Source: an uncultured Erysipelotrichaceae bacterium (GTDB lineage: Bacteria > Bacillota_I > Bacilli_A > Erysipelotrichales > Erysipelotrichaceae). Taken from it: a stretch of 45,181 bases of DNA. A program made the translations under genes and the position numbers. The stretch spans positions 1-45,181 of the forward strand of contig CADABS010000020.1 of the NCBI GenBank assembly GCA_902786245.1. Direction: 5' to 3'. Shown piece by piece: positions 24,106-32,408 of this stretch (the first letter of the stretch is position 1; each line of letters starts with the position of its first letter). The notes under the pieces were generated by a model. That model was not told where the DNA came from. It did no database searches and was given only the letters and a program-made list of their open reading frames with translations.

Positions 24106-24424
24106 GGGATTCACATTGCTGGAAATGTGCACGGTGATGCTTGTGATTTCCATCATGAGCCTGACCGTACTGCCGGCCGGTACCTTTCAGGAAGGACAGT
24201 GGTATACCTTTGCGGACAGATATTTCCATGCCCAGGCACAGGCCATGGCGCAAAGCAGAGAAACAGCCTTCAGCGATGAAAGCGGCGAAGTGCCTCTGAT
24301 CCGCTTCAATCACAAAGGCAATGTTTCCCAGGCGATGACCCTGACGATGGGGAAGAAAGGACGCAGCGTGATCATTGAACTGGGCGGCGGCAGGCTGGTG
24401 TATCCGGAAAGGAGAAACAGATGA
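24095..24424 (+). CDS. comGD: Minor competence pseudopilin ComGD
   Basis: 109 residues starting MSNKGFTLLEMCTV, a very short leader followed by the prepilin cleavage site and hydrophobic helix VMLVISIMSLTVL. The mature domain is short and ends in basic residues. ATG 24095 is chosen to give a leader of normal length; 24080 is an in-frame alternative. Overlaps comGC upstream and the next gene by 4 bases (ATGA). Confidence 0.85.
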   Translation: MSNKGFTLLEMCTVMLVISIMSLTVLPAGTFQEGQWYTFADRYFHAQAQAMAQSRETAFSDESGEVPLIRFNHKGNVSQAMTLTMGKKGRSVIIELGGGRLVYPERRNR

Positions 24425-24627
24425 TCCTGAGCGATGCCCTGGTATCGGCAGCGGTAACGCTGATTGCGGCCGTGATGATATCCGCCTGTCTGCAGGTACA
24501 GGGCAATATGTACAGGATCAGCGGCAGAGTCCTGCAGGAAATCGAAGAAACAGCAGCGCAGTCGCTGCGGGAGACAGAGATATGCGAAGGCGTCTGTACC
24601 ATGGACGAAGAGGATATGCAACCCTGA
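24421..24627 (+). CDS. comGE: Putative ComGE-type minor pseudopilin, leaderless
   Basis: 68 residues: hydrophobic N-terminus MILSDALVSAAVTLIAAVMISACLQ, then a short helical acidic domain. Position and size suit ComGE, but no Gly-Phe cleavage site precedes the helix. If the initiator Met is taken as residue 1, Asp sits at +5 where pseudopilins have Glu, as if the gene encodes an already mature pseudopilin. The start overlaps comGD (ATGA). Homology is by position and pattern only. Confidence 0.6.
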   Translation: MILSDALVSAAVTLIAAVMISACLQVQGNMYRISGRVLQEIEETAAQSLRETEICEGVCTMDEEDMQP

Positions 24628-25112
24628 GCGGTGTGCTTGCGGCGCTGCTGATCGTTTCGATCCTGATGCCGGTGCTGATCATCTGTGCCGGCAGTGCTTC
24701 AAAACTGCTGGAACATGATGAGAGAGTCCAGGATGAGATCGCAATGGGACAGCTGCGGCGGATCTTTCTGCTTGCCTATGACACACAGATCAGCAGTACG
24801 CAGATCGGTTTTACCTATCAGGGCCGGCAGATGCGGCTGTCCTGTGTCAACGGAAGTCTGATCGTCCAGCCCGGCACCTGGATCTTTCTGACGGATCTCG
24901 ACAGCTGTTCATTCTTCATGGAAGATGAAATCGTTTATGTCCGCGCCATGCGGGAAGGAGAGACATCCGATTATGTTCTGTACAGACAGCCGCAGAGGCT
25001 TTATCAGCGCGCCGTTTCTGGCCGTGTTCCTGTTCCTTTCGATGGTATGCGCCTGCTTTGCGCAGAATATGCAGCTGCGCGCACAGACCTGGGCCGATCT
25101 GCAGAAACATAA
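24582..25112 (+). CDS. comGF: ComGF-like minor pseudopilin
   Basis: 176 residues: basic leader MRRRLYHGRRG, possible cleavage before Tyr (RGYATLSGVLAALLI), hydrophobic helix, then a beta-rich domain with Cys pairs (LSCVNG, DSCSFF) and FLTDLDSCSF. Glu at +5 is replaced. The position between ComGE- and ComGG-like genes supports ComGF. It overlaps comGE by 46 bases and the next gene by 140 bases in another frame. Its last 47 residues (RQPQRLYQRAV onward) lie wholly in the overlap and look less like folded protein, so they may be an extension beyond an ancestral stop. Confidence 0.65.
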   Translation: MRRRLYHGRRGYATLSGVLAALLIVSILMPVLIICAGSASKLLEHDERVQDEIAMGQLRRIFLLAYDTQISSTQIGFTYQGRQMRLSCVNGSLIVQPGTWIFLTDLDSCSFFMEDEIVYVRAMREGETSDYVLYRQPQRLYQRAVSGRVPVPFDGMRLLCAEYAAARTDLGRSAET

Positions 25113-25356
25113 CGAACTGTTTCTCGAGGAGAGCGCTGTCATCGGCGCTCTCCGCTGCATGATCGAAAAAGATGCACTGCAGGAAGGACCGTTTCAGGCC
25201 GGTTCTTATGAATGCACGCTGCAGATCAGCGGCCAGATTCTGTTTGTAACGGTATATACCTATCCCTGCGACAGCTTTGAGATCCGCATGGATCCGGACT
25301 CGAAACAGCTTTACGAATGTACTGCGCTGCGCGCCATAAAGGCATACGGCAATTGA
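24973..25356 (+). CDS. comGG: ComGG-like minor pseudopilin
   Basis: 127 residues from ATG 24973, with AAGGAGAG about 12 bases upstream (inside comGF). Leader MFCTDSRRGF with a possible cleavage after Gly, then hydrophobic ISAPFLAVFLFLSMVCACF and a small mixed domain. As in other ComGG proteins the Glu+5 is missing and Pro is present. It ends at the efp promoter, whose -35 overlaps its stop codon. Family assignment rests mainly on its position as last gene of comG. Confidence 0.65.
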   Translation: MFCTDSRRGFISAPFLAVFLFLSMVCACFAQNMQLRAQTWADLQKHNELFLEESAVIGALRCMIEKDALQEGPFQAGSYECTLQISGQILFVTVYTYPCDSFEIRMDPDSKQLYECTALRAIKAYGN

Positions 25357-25380
25357 CAAATATGCCTGTTTCAATACAAT
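25353..25380 (+). promoter_or_regulatory. Promoter of efp
   Basis: TTGACA (25353-25358), 16-bp spacer, TACAAT (25375-25380); overlaps the last codon of comGG. Confidence 0.75.
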
Positions 25381-25407
25381 TAAACTGATAGGCTGGAGTG
25401 TAAAACT

Positions 25408-25965
25408 ATGGTTATTGTAAATGATTTGAAACCGGGCATGACCTTTGAGAACGAAGGCAACATCCTGACAGTTCTGAATATTGATCATAACAAGACGGCA
25501 ATGCGTCAGATGATCATCAAGGTCAAAGTCAGAAATGTCCGCACAGGCGTCATCAACGAAATCTCATTCACGGGCGGCGACAAAGTCGAGCTGGCGCATC
25601 TGGAAAGAAGACAGATGAATTACCTGTATGATGACGGAACAAATCTCGTCTTCATGGATGAGAATTCCGGAGATCAGGTTGAGGTTCCGAAAGACAGGCT
25701 TGACTGGGAAATGAAATTCCTGAAGTTCAACGAGTCCGTAAACATCTCAATGCTGGAAAATGAAGTACTCGGCATCATCCTGCCGGATAAGGTAGAGCTG
25801 CAGATCGTCGAATGCGAACAGGCGGTCAAGGGCGATACAGCGACTTCCGCATCAAAGAACGCAGTACTGGAAACAGGACTGGAAATCAAGGTACCGCTGT
25901 TTATCCAGAACGGGGAAACGGTCATCGTTTCCACAGCGGATGGAAAGTACTCTGGAAGAGCGTAA
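25408..25965 (+). CDS. efp: Elongation factor P with a non-canonical tip (Met32)
   Basis: EF-P rescues ribosomes stalled at proline stretches. 185 residues, with the normal three-domain layout: VNDLKPGMTFENEGN, VRNVRTGVINEISFTGGDKV, middle domain with YLYDDGTNLVFMD, and C-terminal OB domain ending SGRA. The conserved loop that reads H-x-K-P-G-K-G in B. subtilis aligns without gaps to HNKTAMRQM here, so residue 32, normally a modified Lys or Arg, is Met (codon 25501-25503) and the PGKG turn is lost. Thus the known lysine or arginine modification cannot occur at that residue. GGAGTG precedes the ATG. It has its own promoter and follows comG as in the broader Bacillus layout. Confidence 0.93.
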   Translation: MVIVNDLKPGMTFENEGNILTVLNIDHNKTAMRQMIIKVKVRNVRTGVINEISFTGGDKVELAHLERRQMNYLYDDGTNLVFMDENSGDQVEVPKDRLDWEMKFLKFNESVNISMLENEVLGIILPDKVELQIVECEQAVKGDTATSASKNAVLETGLEIKVPLFIQNGETVIVSTADGKYSGRA

Positions 25966-25976
25966 GCGCAAAACGG

Positions 25977-26003
25977 AATGTGCTGAAAAGCACATTTTGT
26001 TAC
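25977..26003 (+). terminator. Terminator after efp
   Basis: AATGTGCT (25977-25984), loop GAAA, AGCACATT (25989-25996), then TTGTTACTT; T tract is imperfect. Confidence 0.65.
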
Positions 26004-26025
26004 TTCAGGCGAAAGGGGAAAGTGT

Positions 26026-27516
26026 ATGAGCAGAACATATTCCGGCGCGAAAAGAAAGCGTTCCAATACACCTGCGGCAGCCCGCAGGCGCGCAGTGGAA
26101 TTCAGACATGCAAGATATGCGCACAAACCTGCGGCACAGCCGGTGATCCGGCCGCAGTCCTTTGGTATTTCCGCCGATGAACCGACAGTACCTGCAACAG
26201 ATACAGTGACGATCCTGACGGAAAGAGCAGAAAAAAATCCGCTGGAAGATAAATTTGCAGGATTCATGGCAAAGGCGGCATCGCTGTTCAATATCGTCAA
26301 AGACAAGATCATCGATATGATCGAACCGGAAGAAAACCGGGAAGATACCGCTGCCGTACCGGAAGAAACAGAAGAAGCCGGTGAACTCCTGAAGAATCTG
26401 ACCGATGAGATTCCTTCGGAAGAACAGGCAGAAGAAACAATCAGAGAAGAAGCAGCACCGTTCCCTGAAGAAGAACCGGAAACTGCAGAACCTGCCGTCA
26501 TTGAAGAAGAAACAGAAACAGCAGTACTGGAAGAAACACCTGCCGAAGAAGCTGAAACTGAAACAGTATCTGAAGAAGAACCGGCTGTAGCAGAAGAAAC
26601 AGCAGCTCCGGAAGAGGAAGTACCTGCTGTAACTGCAGAACCTGCTGAAGAAACTGAAACCGCTATTCAGGAAGAAGTTTCTGCTGAAACAGCATCTGAA
26701 GAAGAACCTGCTGAGACAGCAGAAGAAACAGCGGTACAGGAAGAAACACCTGCCGAAGAGACTGAAACAGAAACAGTTGCTGAAGAAACTGCTGTGACTG
26801 AAGAAGAACCGGACAGATCATTGTCGGGACGCTGGCAGGCATTCCGGGCTGAAAGACGCAGAAAGAAGAATGCAGTTCTGGATGCGATCATTGATACGCC
26901 GCGGTCCAATATCTTCCAGATGATCCTGCGTCCGGGTCTGGCGATGACAAAATCCGGATCGGTGGATTATCCGGTGCTGAGCCAGGTATCGGTATGCATC
27001 GTCAATATCTTCAAATGGGGAGCTTTCGGTACATTTATCGCGATGGTCATCCGTTCTCTGATCGAAGTATATCCGTTCTCAATCGCCCAGATGAATTTCA
27101 CTAAGACAGCAAGTCTGGCCGCAAGGATCGGTGTATTCGGACTGGCAGCGGAGTATTTCTCCTATATCCTGATCTCGACTGTCTGCGGACTGCTGCGGAG
27201 GCAGCTGTCTCTGGCCAAGATCCTCGATGTGCAGGCAAGATCTGCCGTGGCTGTCGGAGCGATGTTTGTCATTGCCTGTGTGCTGCTGAGCAGAAACCTG
27301 GCAGTCAGCTGTGCAGTATTCATTACCGGCGCAATGCTCGGTCTGATGCTGAAGGGATACGGCTTGGACCTTGTCATGAAAGACCGTTTCTCGAAGACAC
27401 AGCAGCTGTTCCTGACAGCGGTATGCATCATGCTGTGCGTGATCGCATCGTTCGCATATTTCCGCTTTGTCAGCGGCGATATCGTGCGGATCTTCGAAAA
27501 TATTCTGAATATCTGA
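26026..27516 (+). CDS. Membrane protein with long Glu-rich low-complexity arm
   Basis: 496 residues in three parts. Residues 1-60 are basic and Ala/Arg-rich (YSGAKRKRSN, AARRRAVEFRHARYAHK). Residues about 105-265 are a near-continuous acidic stretch of Glu/Thr/Ala/Pro with imperfect units such as EETPAEE and EEPAETAEE. The last 200 residues form a membrane domain with about five or six hydrophobic segments (from NIFQMILRPGLAM, through WGAFGTFIAMVI, SAVAVGAMFVIACVLL, to LTAVCIMLCVIASFAYF). It resembles Yip1-type or zinc-ribbon-associated membrane domains only loosely; I do not recognise it. GAAAGGGG lies before the ATG; own terminator follows. Confidence 0.75.
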   Translation: MSRTYSGAKRKRSNTPAAARRRAVEFRHARYAHKPAAQPVIRPQSFGISADEPTVPATDTVTILTERAEKNPLEDKFAGFMAKAASLFNIVKDKIIDMIEPEENREDTAAVPEETEEAGELLKNLTDEIPSEEQAEETIREEAAPFPEEEPETAEPAVIEEETETAVLEETPAEEAETETVSEEEPAVAEETAAPEEEVPAVTAEPAEETETAIQEEVSAETASEEEPAETAEETAVQEETPAEETETETVAEETAVTEEEPDRSLSGRWQAFRAERRRKKNAVLDAIIDTPRSNIFQMILRPGLAMTKSGSVDYPVLSQVSVCIVNIFKWGAFGTFIAMVIRSLIEVYPFSIAQMNFTKTASLAARIGVFGLAAEYFSYILISTVCGLLRRQLSLAKILDVQARSAVAVGAMFVIACVLLSRNLAVSCAVFITGAMLGLMLKGYGLDLVMKDRFSKTQQLFLTAVCIMLCVIASFAYFRFVSGDIVRIFENILNI

Positions 27517-27543
27517 GAAAAGGCGCAGTGCCTTTTCTTTTTT
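27517..27543 (+). terminator. Terminator
   Basis: AAAAGGC (27518-27524), loop GCAGT, GCCTTTT (27530-27536), then C and a long T run. Confidence 0.85.
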
Positions 27544-27555
27544 TGTGCATATCTG

Positions 27556-27584
27556 TTGCATATGTGTGTATGCAAAACTATAAT
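27556..27584 (+). promoter_or_regulatory. Promoter of ribU, with inverted repeat
   Basis: TTGCAT (27556-27561), 17-bp spacer, TATAAT (27579-27584). TTGCATA (27556-27562) and TATGCAA (27569-27575) form an inverted repeat over the -35 and spacer. Confidence 0.7.
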
Positions 27585-27597
27585 GAGTACGATAAAA

Positions 27598-27761
27598 CTC
27601 AGGGCTGGGTGAAATTCCCGACCGGCGGTATACCCCGCGAGCCGTTTGGCTGAACCGGTCTGATTCCGGTGGCGACAGTAAAGTCTGGATGGAAGAGATG
27701 TTTATCTTTATTCTGTATTGCAGTTTACCCGGAGGTTTTTATCACAGAGCCTCCGTTTTTT
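27598..27761 (+). ncRNA. FMN riboswitch (RFN element) with terminator
   Basis: The conserved RFN blocks are present in order: CAGGGCTGGGTGAAATTCCCGACCGGCGGT-type start (from about 27600), CCCCGCGAGCC, then CTGAACCGGTCTGATTCCGGTGGCGACAGT and AAAGTCTGGATGGAAGAGA (to about 27698). The expression platform holds CGGAGG (27730-27735) pairing with CCTCCG (27750-27755) followed by T's. FMN binding is expected to switch off ribU by termination. Confidence 0.95.
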
Positions 27762-27788
27762 ATACGGGAGGCGAAAGGAGAAAACCAG

Positions 27789-28391
27789 ATGACAACAAAA
27801 ACAGGTACATTTTCAACAAACATGATCGCCAAAATCGCTATGCTCTCCGCTGTCGCATTCGTACTGATGCTGATTGAATTCCCGATTCCTGTCGCACCGA
27901 GCTTCTACAAGCTTGATTTCTCGGAAGCTGCCGTACTGATCGGCGGATTCGCACTCGGACCTGCTGCGGCGGTATGCATCGAAGCGACCAAGGTCGTTCT
28001 GAATCTTCTGTTCACCGGAACGATGACGATGTATGTCGGTGAGTTTGCCAATTTCCTGATCGGCTGTGCATTATGCGTTCCGGCTTCGATCATGTACAGA
28101 AACAACAAGAGCCGGGCAACGGCGCTGAAGGGAATGGCTGTCGGTACGGTCGCAATGGCTGCGGCGGGCGTCATTCTGAATTACTTCCTGCTGCTGCCGG
28201 CGTATGTATCGATTGCCAAGTTCCCGATGGAAGCGATCCTCGGGGCAGGGCAGGCGATCTTCCCGTTCATCACGAACAAGTTCACGTTTGTGCTTGCCTG
28301 TGTAACGCCGTTCAATCTGATCAAGGGTGTCCTGGTCAGTGCGGTGACACTGATTCTGTACAAGCATGTATCGCCGCTGCTGCACAAATAA
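27789..28391 (+). CDS. ribU: Riboflavin ECF transporter substrate-binding subunit RibU
   Basis: S component of an energy-coupling-factor transporter, about six membrane helices, 200 residues. Typical features: an N-terminal basic/Thr-rich stretch, MLSAVAFVLMLIEFPIPVAPSFYKLDFSEAAVLIGGFALGP (substrate-facing region), and KVVLNLLFTGTMTMYVGEFANFLIG. ATG 27789 has AAAGGAG upstream; a longer in-frame reading from 27669 would translate the riboswitch and is rejected. The FMN riboswitch upstream fixes riboflavin as the substrate. The ECF ATPases and T component are not in the window. Confidence 0.96.
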   Translation: MTTKTGTFSTNMIAKIAMLSAVAFVLMLIEFPIPVAPSFYKLDFSEAAVLIGGFALGPAAAVCIEATKVVLNLLFTGTMTMYVGEFANFLIGCALCVPASIMYRNNKSRATALKGMAVGTVAMAAAGVILNYFLLLPAYVSIAKFPMEAILGAGQAIFPFITNKFTFVLACVTPFNLIKGVLVSAVTLILYKHVSPLLHK

Positions 28392-28398
28392 GCTTCAG

Positions 28399-28420
28399 AG
28401 CCGGATTTTCCGGCTTTTTT
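28399..28420 (+). terminator. Terminator after ribU
   Basis: AGCCGG (28399-28404), loop ATTTT, CCGGCT (28410-28415), then T's. Confidence 0.85.
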
Positions 28421-28452
28421 GTCGGGCTCCTGCGCTTGCGGCAGATTCCTTA

Positions 28453-28461
28453 TGGTATAAT
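28453..28461 (+). promoter_or_regulatory. Extended -10 promoter
   Basis: TGG followed by TATAAT (28456-28461); no good -35 at the standard distance. Confidence 0.5.
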
Positions 28462-28484
28462 AAAACGGATTATGGAGATACAGT

Positions 28485-29393
28485 ATGGCAAATCTTTCAC
28501 GGACAGAAAAATACAAGGAGCTTCGCGATAAGCTCCAGCACGATAACGGATCCGAACTCAGCACCAGAGAACTGTCCCGTTTTGAAAAGCGCCTGAATCA
28601 TATCGATGCGGAAAACTTTGCCGCTCCGAAAGAGTATCAGGAGGAACACGAGGCGGTTCACGGCCGCAAGGCACCGGCAGAATCAGTGATGCCGGAAACA
28701 AAGCCCGAACCGAAACCGGCGGAACCGGGTTTCGATTTCAGTTCGCTGTTTGAAGACAATGAAAATGACAGCGCTGCCGACAATGATTTCCTGGATCAGT
28801 ATATCCGGGAGGTCAAGCAGTACAATATCGATCAGGGCAATGCCCTCAGCGAGAACACGAGTCTGAATATTCTGCGCCAGATGGGAAATCTACCCCAGAG
28901 CAGCCAGACTTCTGCACCGCTGCGTCCGTATCCTGCGGAAAAGCCTGCACCGGTACAGAAAAAGCCGGAGCCGGTGCGTCAGGATACAGCGGATATCCCG
29001 TTTACCCGGCCTGCACCCAAACCGCAGCCCAAGCCGCAGGTGAAGCAGGAACAGACAGACGAACTGCCTGTGCTGAAGCCGATCACGGCGGATTCTTCGA
29101 CGATGTCGCGGGATGATATCATGGCGGAGGTGCAGAATCTTGTGAACAATGCCAAGCCGGGCCATCAGGCCCCGCCGGCAAAGCAGGAGGATGATACAAG
29201 GCGTCAGCTGCTCAATGAGACGACCCAGATGCGGGCCCAGCTGGATGATTATGAAGACAATCTCAGCGAAGTCAATGACAGGATGCAGCAGACCAATAGG
29301 ATCCTGCATATGGTTCTGATCGTACTGATTGCGGCGATGCTCGTCGTATTCGGTCTGGTTATTTATTTCATCGTATTGGCAAGAGGTGTGTAA
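28485..29393 (+). CDS. Tail-anchored protein with disordered Pro/Lys-rich middle
   Basis: 302 residues. N-terminal helical region (LSRTEKYKELRDKLQHD... ELSRFEKRLNHID), a disordered centre rich in Pro, Lys and Gln (about 60-220), a short coiled-coil segment with MRAQLDDYEDNLSEVNDRMQQTNRIL (about 240-268), and a single C-terminal membrane helix MVLIVLIAAMLVVFGLVIYFIVL (about 272-296). Topology suggests a cytoplasmic protein anchored at its tail. It is 2 bases before cmk and probably heads the cmk-der-gpsA-HD transcript. No family recognised. Confidence 0.8.
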   Translation: MANLSRTEKYKELRDKLQHDNGSELSTRELSRFEKRLNHIDAENFAAPKEYQEEHEAVHGRKAPAESVMPETKPEPKPAEPGFDFSSLFEDNENDSAADNDFLDQYIREVKQYNIDQGNALSENTSLNILRQMGNLPQSSQTSAPLRPYPAEKPAPVQKKPEPVRQDTADIPFTRPAPKPQPKPQVKQEQTDELPVLKPITADSSTMSRDDIMAEVQNLVNNAKPGHQAPPAKQEDDTRRQLLNETTQMRAQLDDYEDNLSEVNDRMQQTNRILHMVLIVLIAAMLVVFGLVIYFIVLARGV

Positions 29394-29395
29394 TT

Positions 29396-30073
29396 ATGAA
29401 AATCAATATTGCGATTGACGGCCCCAGTGCAGCCGGTAAAAGCACGATCGCCAAGCTTCTGGCGAAGAAACTCGGATATGTTCATCTGGATACAGGCGCA
29501 ATGTACCGCTGTACGGCGCTGAAGGCCAAAAAGGAAGGCATTGCCCTGGACGATGAAGCAGGTGTATGCGCAATGCTGGAGAAAACGGATATCACGCTGA
29601 CGCCGGAAGGAGAAGTCTTCCTTGACGGGGAGAATGTATCCGATGCGATCCGTACGGATGAGATCTCACTGGCAGCCAGTGCGGTTTCCAAAATGAAGAA
29701 GGTCAGAGAAGATCTTGTTGCCCGTCAGCAGAAAATGGCAGAGGACAAGGGTTTCATCATGGACGGCAGAGATATCGGCACGGTCGTGCTCAAGGATGCG
29801 GAAGTCAAGATTTTCATGACGGCTTCGGCCGAGGCAAGAGCGATGCGCCGCTACCTGCAGAACAAGGAAAAGGGTCTGCCGCTCAGCAATGTCGAAACGA
29901 TTGCCGAAGAGATCAGACAGCGCGATTACGAAGATACGCACCGTGCGAATTCGCCGCTGCGCAAAGCGGATGACGCAGTCGAACTGGATACTTCGGAACT
30001 GACGATCGATGAAGTCGTCGCAGCGATGATGCGCATTGTGGAACCCGCTATTGCCGGGGAGAAGCAGGGATGA
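29396..30073 (+). CDS. cmk: Cytidylate kinase
   Basis: Phosphorylates CMP and dCMP. 225 residues, with the P-loop [12 protein letters not shown] (about 9-20), the LDTGAMYRC segment, [11 protein letters not shown] (about 122-132), and [27 protein letters not shown] near the lid. AGAGGTG lies in the end of the previous gene. Overlaps der by 4 bases. The cmk-der-gpsA order is the Bacillus one with rpsA-like and fni genes missing. Confidence 0.97.
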   Translation: MKINIAIDGPSAAGKSTIAKLLAKKLGYVHLDTGAMYRCTALKAKKEGIALDDEAGVCAMLEKTDITLTPEGEVFLDGENVSDAIRTDEISLAASAVSKMKKVREDLVARQQKMAEDKGFIMDGRDIGTVVLKDAEVKIFMTASAEARAMRRYLQNKEKGLPLSNVETIAEEIRQRDYEDTHRANSPLRKADDAVELDTSELTIDEVVAAMMRIVEPAIAGEKQG

Positions 30074-31383
30074 ATAGTGGAATGATCGCGATCGTAGGCA
30101 GGCCGAATGTCGGCAAGTCTACGATTTTTAACCGGATTGCGGGAGAGAGGGTATCCATCGTCGAAGACACTGCCGGCGTGACCCGCGACCGCATTTACAC
30201 AAAGGGCGAATGGACGGGAAAGACATTCCGTCTGATCGATACCGGGGGTATCCAGCTGGCCGACCAGCCCTATCAGGAAGAGATCCGGGCCCAGGTCCAG
30301 ATTGCGATGCAGGAGGCAGATGTCATCCTGATGGTCACGGACGGCAAGACCGGTCTGACCGATGATGACCGCTATATTGCCTCGATCCTGCAGAGACAGG
30401 ACAAGCCGGTCGTTCTGGCTGTCAATATGATCGATGACCAGAGCCGTCTGATGAATATCTATGAGTTCTACAATCTCGGACTGGGCGATCCGATCGCCTG
30501 TTCCGGTGTTCACGGCATCGGTATCGGCGATGTGCTGGATGCCTGTCTGGCTGCCATGCCCGAGGAAAAGATGGAAGAAGAAAACGAAGGAATCCGGATC
30601 GCTGTCATCGGCGAGCCGAATGTCGGCAAGTCTTCTCTCGTCAATGCCATTCTGAAAGAAGAGCGCTCGATCGTTTCGAATGTCCAGGGAACGACCCGGG
30701 ACGCTGTCGATACGCCGTTTGAATACGACGGAAAGAAATACGTCATCGTCGATACCGCCGGTATCCGCAAGCGGGGCAAGGTCTGGGAATCAATCGAGAA
30801 GTATTCCGTACTGCGGGCAATGACCGCCATTGAACGGTGTGATGTATGTCTGTTCCTGATCGACGGCGAAGCCGGCATCCGGGAACAGGACAAGCACGTT
30901 GCCGGCTATGCGTCAGAAGCAGGCAAGCCGGTCGTCATCGTCGTCAATAAATGGGACGCCGTGGAAAAAGACGATAAGACCATGAACCGGTTCACGGAAA
31001 AGATCCGCACCGAGTTTGCCTATCTTTCCTATGCGCCGATCGTCTATGTCAGCGCCCTGACGAAGCAGAGAGTCAATACGATCCTGCCGGAAGTCGACCG
31101 AGTCTATGAAAATGCATCGCGGCGGATCCCGACGAACATTCTCAATGAAGTGATCATGGATTCGCAGGTGACCAACCCGGCACCGGCCCGCAACGGCAAG
31201 CGTTTCCGGGTCTACTACGGCACCCAGGTATCGGCCAATCCGCCGACCTTCGTGCTCTCCTGCAACGATCCCAAGCTCATGCATTTCTCCTATCAGAGAT
31301 TCCTGGAGAATACGCTGCGGAATGCCTTTGATCTGGAAGGCACACCGATCCGGATCATTGTCCGCAAGAAGGTGTCGGAATGA
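30070..31383 (+). CDS. der: Ribosome-assembly GTPase Der (EngA)
   Basis: Tandem GTPase needed for 50S subunit maturation. 437 residues. First G domain: GRPNVGKST (about 9-17), [17 protein letters not shown]; second G domain: GEPNVGKSS (about 179-187), [23 protein letters not shown]; then the C-terminal KH-like domain ending IRIIVRKK. Overlaps cmk and gpsA by 4 bases each, indicating coupled translation. Confidence 0.98.
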   Translation: MNSGMIAIVGRPNVGKSTIFNRIAGERVSIVEDTAGVTRDRIYTKGEWTGKTFRLIDTGGIQLADQPYQEEIRAQVQIAMQEADVILMVTDGKTGLTDDDRYIASILQRQDKPVVLAVNMIDDQSRLMNIYEFYNLGLGDPIACSGVHGIGIGDVLDACLAAMPEEKMEEENEGIRIAVIGEPNVGKSSLVNAILKEERSIVSNVQGTTRDAVDTPFEYDGKKYVIVDTAGIRKRGKVWESIEKYSVLRAMTAIERCDVCLFLIDGEAGIREQDKHVAGYASEAGKPVVIVVNKWDAVEKDDKTMNRFTEKIRTEFAYLSYAPIVYVSALTKQRVNTILPEVDRVYENASRRIPTNILNEVIMDSQVTNPAPARNGKRFRVYYGTQVSANPPTFVLSCNDPKLMHFSYQRFLENTLRNAFDLEGTPIRIIVRKKVSE

Positions 31384-32408
31384 AAACGGCAGTTCTCGGA
31401 ACAGGCAGCTGGGGTACTGCGCTTGCCCAGGTTCTGGCAGATAACGGCCGGGAAGTAATCATGTGGGGCATCAGCAGCGAAGAAGCCGAAGATATTTCGC
31501 TGCGCCACCATAACACAAAGTATTTCGAGGCGCCTGTTCATGAAAATGTAAAGGCAACCTGTGATATTTCCTGTGTTGAGGATGCGGATCTCATCCTCTG
31601 TGCCGTGCCGACGGCAGCCCTGGAATCCGTCATTACGCAGGCGATGGCATATGTCACAAAGCCGGTGATCTGGATCAATGTCGCCAAGGGTTTCCATCCC
31701 ATCAGCCACAAGCGTCTCAGCGTCGTCATTGAAGAAACCGTGCCGGCGGAAAAAAGAAGGGCAGTCGTATCGCTGATCGGACCTTCGCATGCGGAAGAAG
31801 TCATTATCCGCCGGCTGACCGTGATCAATGCGGTATCGGAGAATGAAGAAGCAGCGAAGGAAGTACAGGAGCTCTTCTCCAATTCCTATTTCCGGGTATA
31901 CCGCAATACCGATGTCATCGGGGCGGAGACCGGCGTCGCGCTCAAGAATATCATGGCCATTGCCAGCGGCATTCTCGAAGGCATCGGCCAGGGCGATAAC
32001 GCAAAGGCTGCGCTGATGACCCGGGGTCTTGCCGAGATGACCCGCTATGGCGTGAAGGTCGGGGGAAAGTTTGAAACATTCCTGGGACTCGACGGGGTCG
32101 GCGATCTGATCGTTACCTGCTCCTCCAGACATTCCCGGAACTTCATGGCCGGCTATGCCATCGGCAGAGCCAACAGCGCCGAGCAGTTTCTGAAGGAAAA
32201 CAAAAAGACCGTGGAAGGGATTCCTGCCTGCAAAGCCGTGCATGAAGAGGCGGTGCGCATGGGCCTGGAAATGCCGATCACGGATCAGGTATATGCTGTT
32301 CTGTATGAAGGAAAAGCGCCGAAGGATGCCCTGGAGCAGCTGATGGCGAGAGATCTGCGGGCGGAGGGAGAAACCAACTACAGCCGCAGTCCGGAGGCGG
32401 AGAGTTGA
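31380..32408 (+). CDS. gpsA: NAD(P)-dependent glycerol-3-phosphate dehydrogenase
   Basis: Makes sn-glycerol 3-phosphate from DHAP for phospholipid synthesis. 342 residues; dinucleotide fold [17 protein letters not shown] (about 7-23), IGPSHAEEV, the catalytic-Lys segment [27 protein letters not shown], and the [18 protein letters not shown] substrate loop. Overlaps der upstream and the HD-domain gene downstream by 4 bases. Confidence 0.97.
   Translation: MKTAVLGTGSWGTALAQVLADNGREVIMWGISSEEAEDISLRHHNTKYFEAPVHENVKATCDISCVEDADLILCAVPTAALESVITQAMAYVTKPVIWINVAKGFHPISHKRLSVVIEETVPAEKRRAVVSLIGPSHAEEVIIRRLTVINAVSENEEAAKEVQELFSNSYFRVYRNTDVIGAETGVALKNIMAIASGILEGIGQGDNAKAALMTRGLAEMTRYGVKVGGKFETFLGLDGVGDLIVTCSSRHSRNFMAGYAIGRANSAEQFLKENKKTVEGIPACKAVHEEAVRMGLEMPITDQVYAVLYEGKAPKDALEQLMARDLRAEGETNYSRSPEAES

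Noticed and set aside
26400-26820. Apparent repeat array suggesting CRISPR or a tandem repeat locus
   Set aside because: The repeats are irregular GAA-rich codons of a Glu-rich protein; there are no conserved repeats with unique spacers.
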